Origin: Emydura subglobosa
Lineage: Eukaryota > Chordata > Testudines > Chelidae
Assembly: GCA_007922225.1 (NCBI GenBank)
Contig: ML679954.1
Span: 22,465,003 to 22,529,002 of the forward strand
Direction: 5' to 3'
Length of the DNA: 64,000 nucleotides
In this document: positions 34,748 through 47,365 of the stretch, piece by piece
Layout of the letters: every line of letters begins with the position of its first letter
Position numbering within the stretch: position 1 is the first letter of the stretch
The notes under the pieces: model-generated
Database searches by the model: none
Seen by the model: only the letters and a program-made list of their open reading frames with translations
Told to the model about the DNA's origin: nothing
Translations under genes and position numbers: made by a program

Positions 34748-35532
34748 CAACTTTTTAAAAAGGCACCAGAGGCGATCCTGGCAATTACAGGCTGGTAAGC
34801 CTAACTTTAGTACCAGGTAAACTGATTGACACTATAGTAAAGAACAGAATTATCAGACACATAGATTAATACAATTTATTGGGGAAGAGTCAAACATGAT
34901 TTTTGTAAAGGGAAATCACACCTCACCAATCTATTAGAATTCTTTGAGGGGGGTCAACAAGCATGTGGACAAGGGTGATCCAGTGGCTATAGTGTACTTA
35001 GGTTTTCAGAAAGCCTTTGACAAGATCCCTTACCAAAGGCTCTTAAGCAAAGTAAGCGGTCATGGGATAAGAGGCAAGGTCCTCTCCTGGATAAGTAACT
35101 GGTTAAAAAGATAGGAAACAAAGAGTAGGAATAAATAGTCAGTTTTCAGAATGGAGAGAGGCAAATATTGGTGTCCCCCAGGGGTCTGTATTGGGACTAG
35201 TATGTTCAGCATATTCATAAATGGTCTGGAAAAAGGGGTAAACAGTGATGTAGCAAAATTTGCAGATGATACAAACCTACTCAAGATAGTTCAGTCCAAA
35301 GCAATCTTCAAAGAGATTACAAAGAGATCTCAGAAAACTGGGTGACCGGGCAACAAATGGCAGATGAAATTCAATGTTGATAAATGCAAAGTAATGCACA
35401 TTGGAAAACATAATCCCAACTATACATATACAACGATGGGGTCTAAATTAGCTGCTACCACTCAAGAAAGAGATCTTGGAGTCATTGTGGATAGTTCTCT
35501 GAAACATCCACTCAATGTGCAGCGACAGTTTC
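34748..35532 (+). mobile_element. CR1 LINE fragment, truncated at both ends
   Basis: Starting near 34771 the plus strand reads D-P-G-N-Y-R-L-V-S-L-T and P-G-K-L-I-D-T-I-V-K-N, then frame-broken palm sequence with F-I-N-G-L-E-K-G-V-N-S and F-A-D-D-T-N-L-L (35200-35290). It continues through TTCAATGTTGATAAATGC and AGAGATCTTGGAGTCATTG, then stops abruptly near CTCAATGTGCAGCGACAG. The nucleotide sequence is very close to a CR1 subfamily I remember as abundant in turtles. CR1 copies normally keep their 3' end, so its loss here implies a later deletion. Confidence 0.85.
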
Positions 35533-36239
35533 TTTAATATATTTTTGTCTGAATATCTTTCACAGACATCTGTGAGAATTTTGGCCAGGAGAGATGTGCG
35601 AGGTTTTGGTGAATTCTTGAAATTCTGCAGTGGAAAACAGATTCTTTTGTCCCTAATAAGAATCTCTGGTATTCCATGCTTTGCATTTTATGATTGAATA
35701 CGAATAATCACATTACTTGTGTTTTGTTAATTTTGAAATATCCATGATTTAGAATGATAATTAACAGGGAATAGTTCTCTTTGTGAAATTCCTTACCTCT
35801 AATTTGGGTGGGGGGTGGGGGAGAAGGAAATTGATTGAGTTTAGAATAATGCAACTTGCAGGAGTCAATCTCTGAGGAAATAGCAGCAGCAGGAGGGAGA
35901 GCAGGAAGCGGAGTTGATGTTGGCAGCAATAATTACTGAGAGATGATCTCAGTGTCGGAAGAGGGAAGGGAACACTGGAGGAAGTACTGAAAAAGCCTAA
36001 AATATGTTTTTTCTAAAAAAGCAGTGTTTTGGTATACTTGATTCAGATTACTTGATAAGCAATAGAGGTCTGAGGATGAGAAAAAAGCCAGGGGAACTTT
36101 TTGAGGAATGGGTAATGAACAGGAGGTGGACGTAACAGAAGTGGAAGGGTTAATAACTGGATTTAGAAGACAGCAGAGGGGTTCAGAATAGCAGTTCATA
36201 GCCAATCAAGAAAAAAAGTAGGAAGAGAACAGAAATAGA
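35533..36239. other. Intron sequence, nothing recognised
   Basis: It contains a G-rich run (GGGTGGGGGGTGGGG, about 35808-35822). No coding signal. Confidence 0.45.
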
Positions 36240-37329
36240 GAGTGAAAAATGAATAAGCCAGTTTCCCCCTCCTGGCACATGGGACCTGATCGAGACAGGG
36301 AAGGAATAGGTGGGGTTGATTGGGAGTCCCTCCGCTGTGCTCCTGTGGACAGCATGGGGAATGAATGGGAGGTGAACCCATCTGAACATCCCTTTCCACA
36401 TGTGAGTAGCAGGGCTTGTCAGGGGACAAACCCTCCCAGTACAGCACAACAAACATTAAGGACAGGGGAGGCAGGCCAAGAATTAACTGAAGTTAGGGGT
36501 GCTGTTGCAACAGAAGCTGTTTCAGCAGCAATTCAGAAATTACAATGTGCTATAGGATAAGCAGAACCAGACCACAGGGATGAGGGACCTCCAGGTTTCA
36601 GGAGGCAGAGCATGATAATGGCAAGAGACCCAATCACTGCTGGTAGCGGTGAGTTGGAATGACACCAAGGGCAGTTCAGGGGCAGGAGAGTTTAAGGGAG
36701 AGAAGTGTAACAGACATTTCTGTTACTTCCTTCTTCCCAATCATTACCACTCTGAAACATGTGGATCAATGGATTTAGCCTCAGAACTAAATAGGGTGTC
36801 CACTCACAAATTCCCAGAACATCAGACATTTTGGTACTTTCAGGAACGACATGACCCTGCCCCCACCACTGTGACTTTGCACATGAGGTCACACGGCACA
36901 GTGGATACCACACAGCGTGTGCAAGGTCATGCTGGCAGGGGCAGAACAGCATGCTCTCCATGATGATGTCCCCTGTCTGATACGAGATAAAACCATGGCC
37001 CGTTCTGTCTCAGTACCAGATGGGAAACCAACATTACAAAAGCAGGACTAAACCAGTTCCTTGTTGCAGGAAGGGCCCAAGATTGCTGGGGTTATCATGG
37101 CTACCTCAGAGGTCAACAGTTTTTCACATCTGCTGCAGGCTAACTTAAAATTGTGTCAGAGGCTTCCCTCAGAGGGAAGTCTAGCAGAGGTGGTCCCAGT
37201 CACCCTACGGGGGCTTGGGATATGGGAAAATACCAGACACCCCTCAAACAGAGACTGTTAATTCATGGGATAGGATTGCTGTTCAGGGAGTATCTGGGGG
37301 ATGGTGGGGGGGAGGGCCTCAGGAGTTGA
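36240..37329 (+). other. GC-richer segment, possibly the 5' part of the downstream DIRS-like element
   Basis: Base composition rises relative to the flanks and frames of 66-104 codons overlap on both strands. I recognise no motif. Its position directly before the ORF1-like remnant at 37330-38060 suggests it could belong to the same insertion, but nothing proves it. Confidence 0.3.
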
Positions 37330-38060
37330 AGCTTCCATGGAGGTTAGTACGGAATATGGTTATGCAGGAGTGTTGGACCCTATGGGAGTTCACCATCTCA
37401 CCATTACTAAAGAGACAATATTGAGAAGTGAATACATAGACATTTCATCACTGCTCCCCGGGGAAGCTATGACAGACAGTAAGACAAGCAAAGCAATGAC
37501 TAAGCCAAACATCCAAGGGTAGCTAGAACCTAGTAAAAATGGGAAGCAGCTTTTTAATCTTCACAGGTGTCATTTCAGAGCAATTCTTGGAGAGAAGCCC
37601 AGCGTTATTCAAATATATGGATATAATGAGGCGAGCATATAATACATTTGCGGGTCTGGCTTTGTTTAACTATGATGAGCAGTTTTGACTGAGAGCTGTA
37701 ACATAGCTGTAACATAGCTGGGACATCACACACACTGGCTGGAGCACATGACAACATGGGGGCCAGGTGTTCAAACTGACAGCAGCCTATTTATTACCCA
37801 GCAAACCCAACAGAGACTCAATGCTCTGAATAACATGTGCTGGGCCATTAACAAGGATGGTTGTTTTTGGAGCAGATGTGCTCCATAGCCCATGCAGCCT
37901 GCAATTTCTATAGCATTTGGAGAAGACCCCAATATGGTAGAAGATTGGGGAGTGAACATTCACCCTTGCTTGCGCCATGATACAGGGACTGGGAATGGAG
38001 GTCAGGGACTGGAACAGGAAAAGGGGATGGCGAAACTGGCAGCAGGGGTACTGGAAAAAG
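37330..38060 (+). mobile_element. DIRS/Ngaro-like ORF1 (gag-like) remnant
   Basis: The frame to 37522 reads K-E-T-I-L-R-S-E-Y-I-D-I-S-S-L-L-P, like the I-L-x-G-E-F-V-D-x-x-x-L-L-P motif of YR-retroelement ORF1 proteins. After frame breaks, F-K-Y-M-D-I-M-R-R-A-Y-N-T-F-A-G and F-N-Y-D-E-Q-F appear (about 37610-37680). Then come Q-R-L-N-A-L-N-N-M-C-W-A-I-N-K-D-G-C and W-S-R-C, a decayed cysteine-rich knuckle. An 11-bp tandem duplication (AGCTGTAACAT, 37694-37715) shifts the frame. Family assignment is from motif memory and is moderately sure. Confidence 0.55.
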
Positions 38061-38536
38061 CTTAATCTTCAGTTAAACTTGAAGTGTTACAGGTATTCCT
38101 GACGGGATGTATTTATGGGAAGGGTTTACTTCAGGGCTTAGGATTTCCTTACATGTGGGTAACAGGTCACTGTAATGTCAAAATGTGAAGTTAATAGAAG
38201 GAATGGAAGTACACTAAGTAAAAAGAAGTTGCACCTTGTGTCTGGGATGAAGTTGTCAGGTCCTCCTAGGTTTCACATCTGATCCGAAAGATGATTACAG
38301 TAAAGTGAGGGCTCTTTAAATATTTGTTTCTGTTTGAAAGGTCTGGCTGCCTTGATGGATATAGGGGAAATAGGTCTTGCAATGGTAAAAGCTTGCAAAC
38401 CAGTAAATCTAACAAACAAAAACTTTTAACTGATCCCACTACAAGACAACCCTGTGTAAATAGGTGCAAATAATATGAAGTAGAAAAAATGGTTTTCAAA
38501 AGATACCCATTTAACATCTTTGTTACTGGCTTCTGT
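38061..38536. other. Intron sequence, nothing recognised
   Basis: No recognisable repeat or frame. The start of a minus-strand frame at 38266-38649 is chance plus the tandem repeat next door. Confidence 0.45.
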
Positions 38537-38554
38537 GCATAGGTGTGAGCAGCA

Positions 38555-38610
38555 CATTTCATTAGGGTGTGCACCCAGGGAATTTTCATTAGGGTGTGCA
38601 CCCACGGAAT
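38555..38610. repeat. 27-bp tandem duplication
   Basis: ATTAGGGTGTGCACCCA at 38561 recurs at 38588 with one change (CAGG to CACGG), giving two units of 27 bp. It translates on the minus strand as a K-I-P-W-V-H-T-L-M repeat, which is incidental. Confidence 0.9.
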
Positions 38611-38625
38611 TTTCATGTTCTTTAT

Positions 38626-38870
38626 TAGGGGTGTCAAACTCAATTCCACCGGCGGGCCACATTTGAATTATCGCGAGGAACGATATTTCAGCAGCAGATC
38701 GCGGTGTTCTCATTCGTAGCTCCTTCTTTTTCAGCGGCAGCTCGCTGTGTCTTGCCGTCCGCCGAAAAATCCTGCCCCCTACTCTCTTTCGGCGGCAGCT
38801 CTACCCTCCAGCAAGATGGCGCCACAGGCCACATCAAAAAGGTTAATGAGCTGGATGTTTGACGCCCCTA
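38626..38870. mobile_element. hAT-like MITE with TAGGGGTGTCAAACTCA terminus
   Basis: A 245-bp GC-rich element. The left end TAGGGGTGTCAAACTC and the inverse of the right end (TAGGGGCGTCAAACATC) are terminal inverted repeats, and GGGCCACATTTGA and GGCCACATC mirror internally. The termini match a widespread vertebrate hAT-type pattern. The flanking 8-mers (ttctttat and cattagga) do not match, so the duplication is lost. Confidence 0.7.
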
Positions 38871-38912
38871 CATTAGGATGTGCCTGGGCACACCCCGTAC
38901 GCACGCCTATGC

Positions 38913-40949
38913 CTCTGTGCTGCTTTGGAATGTGGTAATGTTCCTGTGAAGTGCTAATGTCTCATTAAATGTCACCACTTTAATACTGATTTACAGTACC
39001 TGGTACATGTGGCAGCACTGGATGTACATTATTTTTGGCTCACTGAGCAGGCATGTGACAGGGCAGCAGTTAACATTCTGTGCAATTAGGATTTTTATAA
39101 TGTTGTAATTATTTTAAATATTTAATGAAGCCCAAAATATTTATATAGAGCAGTAGCACAGAGTTTACTACACTCCTATTAAGTTAAGATTAATTGTATG
39201 TTTATTCCGAATAGGTTTTGAGGGCACATTTTTAAAAGCAGACACAATGGCTACAGATGGAAAACATGTGCATAACCTTTTCTCCTGCACTATGAACATC
39301 TGCACATAAAAATGGTTACTTTGTGTGCTAAATTGCCATCTATTGTGCAAAAGACTGTTCTGGGGGCACATATACATGGTATAGTGAACCCACAGACATC
39401 AATGGAAAGAATGTTTTCGTAAGGGCTGAGTGAGATCTGCAGGATTTGAGTTCATAGGTTAGAAAACCTTCATATTTTCAAAGATAGAAATAATGGTTGT
39501 GACCACAAACCATGGATTTGTGCCCCCAACACAATCATTTTCACGGCAAACATCCCTGGGATACATCATTGAGATTTTGACCTTACTAAGGACTATAAGG
39601 ATTTGACCCAGCAACACAGGGATCTATCTACTCTTTCTTACTTATACAAACATAACTCCTACAAGCACCAACAAAAATTTTATGTGCACTGATAGGGGAA
39701 GAAACCCTGTAATATTCATGCAAACTGAATTCTGCTGTAAAGAATCCTAATTTTCTTCTCTGTATACCCTAATTTTCTCCCTCTGTATTGTGTTTGTGTG
39801 TGTATTCAGCTTTTTTCTTTTTGCTACATATGGAAAATTTTCCTCTTTCTTAAAATGAAAGAAATCTGAAGCTGCAGAATGCACTGTACCTTGAAGGTAC
39901 ATCTTTTTTTGCTGGCAAGTACATTATGTTCTTTTACATAAATGTAATTCTGAGTTTTATATTTTGCTTAGTGAAATGTTTGTGAATTATCATGACAAAA
40001 ATCATGATATGTCAAAATGCATCATACCAATGTATACTACACTAAATATTTAATCTGGAAGTATTTGAATGTAATAAAACCAAACAACTACCAACACTGA
40101 TAAAAGTAAAACCCCAGCCTTTTCAAAGACACATACTTGGTTTAAATATTCACCCTTAGGAAGCAGACTTCACAATTTATTTTTCATTTCTTATTTCCAC
40201 CAATTCATAAAATCCTATTTGCTTGTTTAAATGTGCAGCTACAAGTATTCATACATCTACTCTGCATAATCTGTGGGATACTGGATATAAATTACTGAAA
40301 GACAATGAACAGAAAGGCATGCAATCCTCCATGGTATTCATTAATGACTGCTTGTGACAAGCCACTGTCAGCTTTAATTTACTAATTTTTCTTGGGATGG
40401 TTCCTGCTTACTCAGTGGGAGATTTTTAAGACTGCGAGGGAGGACTCATGAGTGGTGGTAACAATGAGATGACTTGTTTGTCAAATGTGATGTAAAACGG
40501 ACAGAGAGACTTAAAAAAAATCTTAAAAGTGGACCTCAAATCTTTAACTATTTATATTAAAAGTGTCACCTCAGAATAAATGACCCAATCTAATACCTTT
40601 GGCAGACTGTACTCAATAGAAGACATTCAGTTCATACAAGCACTACTGAATTAATAATGAATGAACATTTTACTAAACTGCACAAAGACACTCAACACTC
40701 AAGATAAAAAAATAAACAGTTTCCCAAATCATAAGATTCCTTCTCTTTAGGATTATTATTCACAAACATATACTAGTCCAAATTGGGCCAAATTTCCTCA
40801 CACTGAATAGTCCCTTATTACACACATTGATTTCATGAAGATTGCTCATGTAGCATAAGGGTGAATAAGGATGGTAAAATTGGGTCATTATAAGTCACTG
40901 GAAACCCTTTCCAGTCCATTCATTTTAGAAAATATGAAAACATTCACTT
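38913..40949. other. Intron sequence, nothing recognised
   Basis: Two kilobases of AT-rich intron without recognised repeats or frames. Confidence 0.5.
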
Positions 40950-41125
40950 ATATAACTTTTAATTTGTTGATCTCAAAATATTTTACAAGGAGATAATTAT
41001 CATTACCCCAAATTTATGGATGGAGAAACTGAGGCACTGAGCGGTGACATAGTTTGCACAGAGTTAATCAGTGGCTGAGCCGCGAATAGAATCCAGATCT
41101 CCTGACTCCCACTCCACTATCGTAT
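40950..41125 (-). repeat. MIR SINE
   Basis: CATTACCCCAAATTTATGG, then GGAGAAACTGAGGCACTGAG and ATCCAGATCTCCTGACTCCC correspond step by step to the reverse complement of the MIR core and its head. One of the better preserved old SINEs here. Confidence 0.8.
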
Positions 41126-43789
41126 GGGGCACTGTTTCTTTTAGGAGGAAAAATTGATATTTATTCTTTGTTGTTAATTCTATTGCTAATTCCATGGAGA
41201 AGAGAAACTACACAGCCAGACAAGAAATGAAAGATGCTAAAAAGACAAAAGTTCTTTTCTTGTTGGAGATCTTTCAGTTGTGCTGCTGGGGCTGTCTGCA
41301 TCTGTAGGCACTATTCATTTTACTCCAGTGTATTATTGATTCTATGCCTGTGAATTTCATGCAAAATCATATTTCTACAACATCCATTATTTTATCTCAG
41401 ATTCTTAATGTTAGTATTGCTCTTGACAATTTCTGACCTGCTTCTATGCTACCAATGTGTCTAGTGACATTTTTAATAAGCTTTAGAGCCAGTGGATTAG
41501 CACTGAATGTCAAGCACCACAATTAGAATTGCTGATGGTATGCAGAAACACTGTTTTTTAATATAAAAATCTCTGTCTTTATTATTGCCACAGAATTCTG
41601 TACTTGTTTCTGTTGTATCTGATTATTTTTTGTTGCAGAATTTCCATACTAAGAAGATCCTTGTGTGTATATGAACCGTTTAAAGGGAGAAGGAAAGGTA
41701 ACATAAATAAAAGTGACAATTGTAAATGAAATCCAATTTCCTTTTCACTTCTCTTAAAAGGTGAGTTAGATTATTTTGCCTCCATTTGTGTTTGTCTTGG
41801 GGATAAAGTAAATATTGTTTTAATGAATCACAGTGAACACCTATGTTCTGGGATTCCCATAGAAACAAATTTAAAAACTGTATCCCATCACACAGAGAAA
41901 TGATCTCTTATTAACATGCACAAGGAATAGTTTGCCATCTCTATATGTTTAGATTATAGAACACATCATTTTCAAAAGGAACAAAGACACTCCTCAAATC
42001 CACATTATTGCAGAAATGTGACTAAGCAATTCAATATCCTTGATGACCAAACTTTGTAACACCCAAGAATACAGTAGAAACTTTCCAAGAGCCTTTGAGA
42101 GGCACGTAATTGCATGCACATTCACATATATGTGTAATAAAAATAATAAGGGCACATCCTTGAAAAACTATTTTAATATTGTCTGGTAAGGACCTAAAAC
42201 AAAACAGCTTGCATTAGCATGGTTCTATTTTGGAATATTGCTATAGAAGTTATATTCCTGGATTTTTATTTGTTTTTGTTTTATCCATTATGCCTATCAA
42301 TAATTGACTAACTTTTAAAACACAAGCAATCATGAAAATTCCCATGGGCCAGATTGTGCTCAGCTGCTACATGGGACACAGCATGAGAAAGAACCTTCCT
42401 TCTCCTTATGCTCCCTTGCAGAAACCAGGCATATCTGCAGCCCAGATGTTTCTGAGTCCCTGCTTGGGCCCTGGGGCACTAACCATCCTACAGGAATAGG
42501 ACAGGAGCAGCAGAAGAAAGTGGGAATGTGACCAGACACACAAGGAACTACATGCAGTCAATTCCATGCCCCCTAGCCACGATCCCATAAGATCCAAATA
42601 GAAGCATCTACACCAAGCCTAAAAAAAATTTTCTACCCAAGCTAAAACTCTGACTTCTCAACAACAGCCCTCTGACTAAATAACTACCTGAGTAAACAGA
42701 TTTAGTTTTGTCAATGAGTACAATCATAATAAGGACTTTGTTTGCATCTTGAGAAATGAGCCGAAATGGCTTGCTGTGTGAGTTGAGAAGCAAGTGAAAT
42801 CTGGAAATAAAAATGTTTCTTTTTCTCATATAGTTACTGGAAGAGTTCAATATGAGGCTGCATTTTAGATCTCTAACCTCTGGGCTATACTTTGGGTGTG
42901 CTTTTGATGGGGAGACCGTATCCAAAAAGAACAAATATATTTTTTTTTCAGTGAACACATGCATGTTCTCCTGTGGACTAGGTGTGTAAAATGATAACTG
43001 AAGTGATGGGAAGTTTAAGAAAACCGATTAATTTTATCCTAATACATTTGGATCTACTACAAAAGAGTTTGATGAAAGAATCTCCAGTGTCCATTCTTCC
43101 ACTGCCTTAACCAGGGAAAGTACCAGGTATGATGTGTCATGTTCAATCACCAGTTCCACCTATGATGCCGTTGTCTTACAAGAAGAGTAAAGATATCTAA
43201 AAAGTTAATGCACCCAGTGAGTGCAATTTGGGATCTGAAAAAGAAGGCTCCCTGTTCTTAGTCCCAATCCCCAAACCTACAGATTACAGCACTGCCAATA
43301 TTATGTGCATGAAATCCACCCGAACCTTGTAAATGTCTTAAAACAAGGAGTCCCAGACTCAGGGTTATTTAATATGTTAAATGTATTTTCATGCATGTCT
43401 CCCTATCCCCCGGGGGAATCTTGAGGCTGCTCTCCAGCAGGCTGGTCTCTGGCACAAGACAATGCAGACTCAAGCTTTGTATCAGCTGCTGATGTTGCCA
43501 AAAGGCTGTTCTGGTAGTTGGGCACAAGGATGCCCCAGCCATGATCACCTTTCCCCTAGCCACTTCCAATTTATAAACTGCAGCAAGGGCGACAATGTAG
43601 CTGCTAGAGTGATTTTATATCACTCAAGTATCCCCCTATGGACAGGAAGGTCCCATTTTGGCTTGATAAGGCAGCTTTCTGATGCCAAAATGGCACAAAA
43701 CTACTGTAACACACTGAAGTTCTGCACCAATGTCTTTCTACCAGTACTGAGTAATTTAACCAGTATACTTATTATATCATATTTATCTA
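41126..43789. other. Intron sequence, nothing firm
   Basis: Mostly unannotated. From 42350 GGGCCAGATTGTGCTCAG resembles the start of a palindromic MITE, but no right end was found. A 137-codon plus-strand frame (43381-43794) shows no domain and runs into an L2-type tail. Confidence 0.4.
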
Positions 43790-43858
43790 TGTAAAGCGTT
43801 TTAGGATACAGTTTGCATGAAAGGCACTACACCAAATAAATTTATATTGCACTTTAGT
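43790..43858 (+). repeat. MIR/L2-type 3' tail fragment
   Basis: ATGTAAAGCGTTTTAGGATA, then GCATGAAAGGCACTACACC matches the common tail (GTAAAGCGCTTTGGGATA...GAAAGGCGCTATA). Confidence 0.65.
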
Positions 43859-46090
43859 TATTGGAATGAAAGTTGGCTGTCTGGTAAAGGGGTTGTTTTA
43901 TTTTTAAGGGTGCAAAAATAAAAGCAGTAGGGAAAGACAAGCAAGCCTGTCTTCAGACCCATAAATTAGGCCTATACTACAATGTAAACCAAAACCTTGG
44001 GTCTTTTTCTTAAAAGATATGCAGCATTAAAAGTTTATCAATTGTCATCTTTATTCATGCTTTATTGCATTTAACCTCCAACAACTAATACATTGCAACC
44101 CTAATAAAACGGTTTTAAAGGTAAGAAAATGTGTAGATTTCCTTTGTGTTTATAACAATGCAGCAGAATCTTTAGATAGCATACAAAATAATCCTATTCA
44201 GTGTGGCTATTTGTGATCTGTTAATGCAGCAAACGTCAAAAGGTATATGGTCTTCATTTCTGCTAATTTTTGATAGAGTATCTACTATATGTGCCTCACA
44301 TAAATCAATGTCAAAATATAACTTCAAATCTAGTTGATGGCTGAAGAGAGCACAAAACTCCAAGTCATTTCAAACAGATTTAAAATTCCTTCTGTGAATT
44401 TTATTCTGTCATCTGAAAACATGATATTTCAATAAATAATAATAAGTAATAAATACTAGTTCTATAGGAACATTGTGAACTTTAAAGGTTTGGTAAACCA
44501 TTACAAATTTACATAAAAAGATAAAAAGTCTTAAATTATCTGCAATTATCATCAATATCAATTTATTAAGGAGATTTTAAGTAACTCAGTGATGTAACTT
44601 CACAATCAAAGTTGAAACAAACTTGTCTGTTACAGAAGCTATTTAAAAAAACCTGCTGTTTCATTCCTACCTCCGTCTCACAAACAAGCATTTGTGTCGC
44701 AATCAACATATACATCTATTCTTATTTATTTATATTTAGCTATATACTGTAGAGATATAGATATTGAGGTTAAAGTTGTAACTAGCTTCCTATCATTAAA
44801 CGAATTCCTGCACTCCCACAACTTCTTTAAAAAAAGCTGCTTTCTATCTGAATTTTCTCATGCAAGTTCTCTGGAGTCCAACTCCCCCTGCCCAAATATT
44901 GAGGTTAATCAGTCATGGTGTTTTGGAGAGACAAACATTTGAAAGCCAGGAAATTCAGAATTAAGGTTCTGCAAACAGTTTAATCTTGGCCCTTGTATTA
45001 ACTCCCATCTTCTCCCTATCCACCAGGATTGACTACATATTCAATGAGGACTCAAAACCTACTCAATATCCAGATCTTCTGGTGTTAATGGATAGCTTTG
45101 TATTGCTTGAGCAGCATAACAACACTTAGATAAAACTTGCCTAATTTGCCATCAGCAGATCTCCCCAGAGTAGGGAGATTCTAGTCGAATGACACACAAT
45201 CACTGTTGCATGTCCTATGCCAGGTCCTTTTCCTGCAGTTGGTACACGGAGTTTGTTGGGAGAAAGGAGTCATGACCACATGACCAGGACTCTCCTGTGC
45301 CCTAGTAATCCCCAACTGGTTTAATGGCCCTTTGCGATCATTGGCAGCTAGCATAAATAAGAGCCACCTGAAACTGGCCCATCACAGAGTGCCTCAGAAG
45401 CAGAGTAGTACAAAGATGCCTAGTGCACCCTCGTCTTGACTCAGTATGACTCATTACTTTATAAATGTTAAACTTCCTGTGATGATGTGTGGGATTACCA
45501 TAATCTTTAGCTATGGATCTATGCTCAAGACTTTTTTCCCCACACTCCATACTCAGCCTCCATGTTATTCAATCTTTTTTCTTTCGTTTACAAAAGAAAA
45601 GAAAAAGAAAAGGTCACCCAAATTACTTTCAAACAATTTTAATCTCTCTCTCTCATTAATGTGATGTATTGTAGTTCAATAAAAAAATTATCTAGGAAAC
45701 CTAGAAATTGAATCTTTTTAATAAATTGGAGGTCAAATCTGAAATGGATTATCATACTGAATGTTCCACCTGTGTAATCCTGCAAATGCCCTTAACTCAG
45801 GCAGTCAGAGAGTTTCACTGTCTATTCTATACACAAAGCAGTCTTCCTATTTTATGCCCTACCATGGTACCACTCTCATGCACTGCCGTCTGAAGAACTC
45901 ATCAGCATGCACTTTCCCAAGCCCTGCAAAAGTGACCCAACAACACAGCTGGAACTGAAATTAAAACTCAAGAGGCAGAAACAACAAGCAAGCATACTCA
46001 CAGAGAGGAGTGTGAAAGATAAAAAAATGACTGGGCCTGTACACATTTGGTATGGTTTCTCTACTATTGGGAAGTCAGATACCTTATTCT
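43859..46090. other. Intron sequence, nothing recognised
   Basis: AT-rich intron. Frames of 60-82 codons without motifs. Confidence 0.5.
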
Positions 46091-46160
46091 TACCAACTTC
46101 CACGTAAATCAACGGAAGACTTTCCACTGACTTAAACAGGAGCTGAATAGGACCCTAGTG
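46091..46160. repeat. Small palindromic MITE (AAATCAACGGAAGACT type)
   Basis: ACGTAAATCAACGGAAGACT followed by CCACTGACTTAAACAGGAGC is a diverged copy of the AGTCAATGGAAGACTCCCA...GACTTCAATGGGAGC palindrome. Confidence 0.5.
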
Positions 46161-47280
46161 CTCCAAGGTGCACATGCAATGGGAGGATTCTTGGAAGGTG
46201 GGAGATCTCCTTTTGGATAAGGGAGGCAACTAGAGCGAGGAGGGAGGGTACTGGGCCTGTGTTAAATAGGAGTTAGGAGGAGATTAGAGATGATACTGAA
46301 TATCAATCCTTTTGTGCTACATAACCCTTAAGAGAATGATATACTGATAAAATGTGACATGTCCCTTAGTTCACTGTAAATGAAGTCTTCTATCCCGCTG
46401 CATTTTGTTGCTTGGAATTTACTTGACTTTATGTAAAATTAAGTATTCCTTATTATTCTATTTGCATTTTTTAAAACCCACAAATTATGATGGATGAAAT
46501 TTAAAATAATTCACCAAAGTATGTTTAATTAAAATATGAACGGACAAAATGTTCTGCAAATATAACTAGTACTTCATTAGTCTGCTGGCTGCAAATGTTA
46601 GTTAGATGCTAATGATGAGTCTGAGAGATATTTTGGATATGAAACTTTCTTGAACTTGTGAAATACTGAAAAATAATAATTCAACACAGAAGTGCCCTTG
46701 TAAAAATTTGATAGTATTCTATAATAATAGCTTCAAATGCTTCCTTGTGTCTACTGTTTTGGGGCTTAGCACTTTTTAAAATAAGAGTGTGGACTCAGTA
46801 CAAGGGAAAATGCAAAAGTCAAGAAAATGGAAAGAGGAATGTATAAGGATATGCGTACTATTTCTTTAAAACTGCAGCAGGAGGCCAGGCAAGGAAAGGG
46901 GCTGGAGAAGATTACAGACAGCCACTCTGCAGTGAAGCAGCAAGACAGAGTAGGTTTAGGGATAATACTGTTTTCCTTACACTGATAAAGTTCCTTGTTC
47001 AGTTTTAAAAGAAAGTGACTCTTTACCATTGTTACATAACAGAATGAAGCAGAAATTACATGTAGAGATGGGCCTGAACCAAAACACTAGGTATTGCCAT
47101 CTCCAAACCTTGGGGGGCAAATTCAGATCTGAATGCAAATCTGGACTGCAAGCTTGCAGCTGACTCCTCTCTCTTGCCATAGCTGAATGAAACCTCTAGA
47201 TCTGAACATCCCTGAGTATTGGGGAAGTTTAGATCTAAATCTGGACTGTTTTGTTTGCATTCATCTTTAGTTAAAGGCTA
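46161..47280. other. Intron sequence, nothing recognised
   Basis: No gene or repeat was recognised. Confidence 0.45.
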
Positions 47281-47365
47281 TGGGATACAAGGTTAAATTC
47301 CTCTCTTATTTATACTGGTGTAAATCTGACATAGCTTTCTTGATTTCACTGAATTAGTTCCACAT
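47281..47365. repeat. Small palindromic MITE (TGGTGTAAATC type)
   Basis: AAGGTTAAATTCCTCTCTTA, ACTGGTGTAAATCTGACAT and TTTCACTGAATTAGTTCC are diverged parts of the same small-palindrome group. A poly-A run of 14 follows at 47377-47390. Confidence 0.45.

Larger units (their letters stand above)
38537..38912. mobile_element. MITE with GCATAGGYGTG termini, carrying a nested hAT-like MITE
   Basis: The outer ends GCATAGGTGTGAGCAG and the inverse of ...GTACGCACGCCTATGC (GCATAGGCGTGCGTAC) are inverted repeats. Inner GGTGTGCACCC and GGGCACACC extend them. A second element (38626-38870) sits inside, so the outer one is older. Target duplications could not be settled. Confidence 0.55.

Noticed and set aside
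43381..43794. 137-codon plus-strand open frame
   Set aside because: No recognisable motif or splice context, and it ends inside an L2-type tail.
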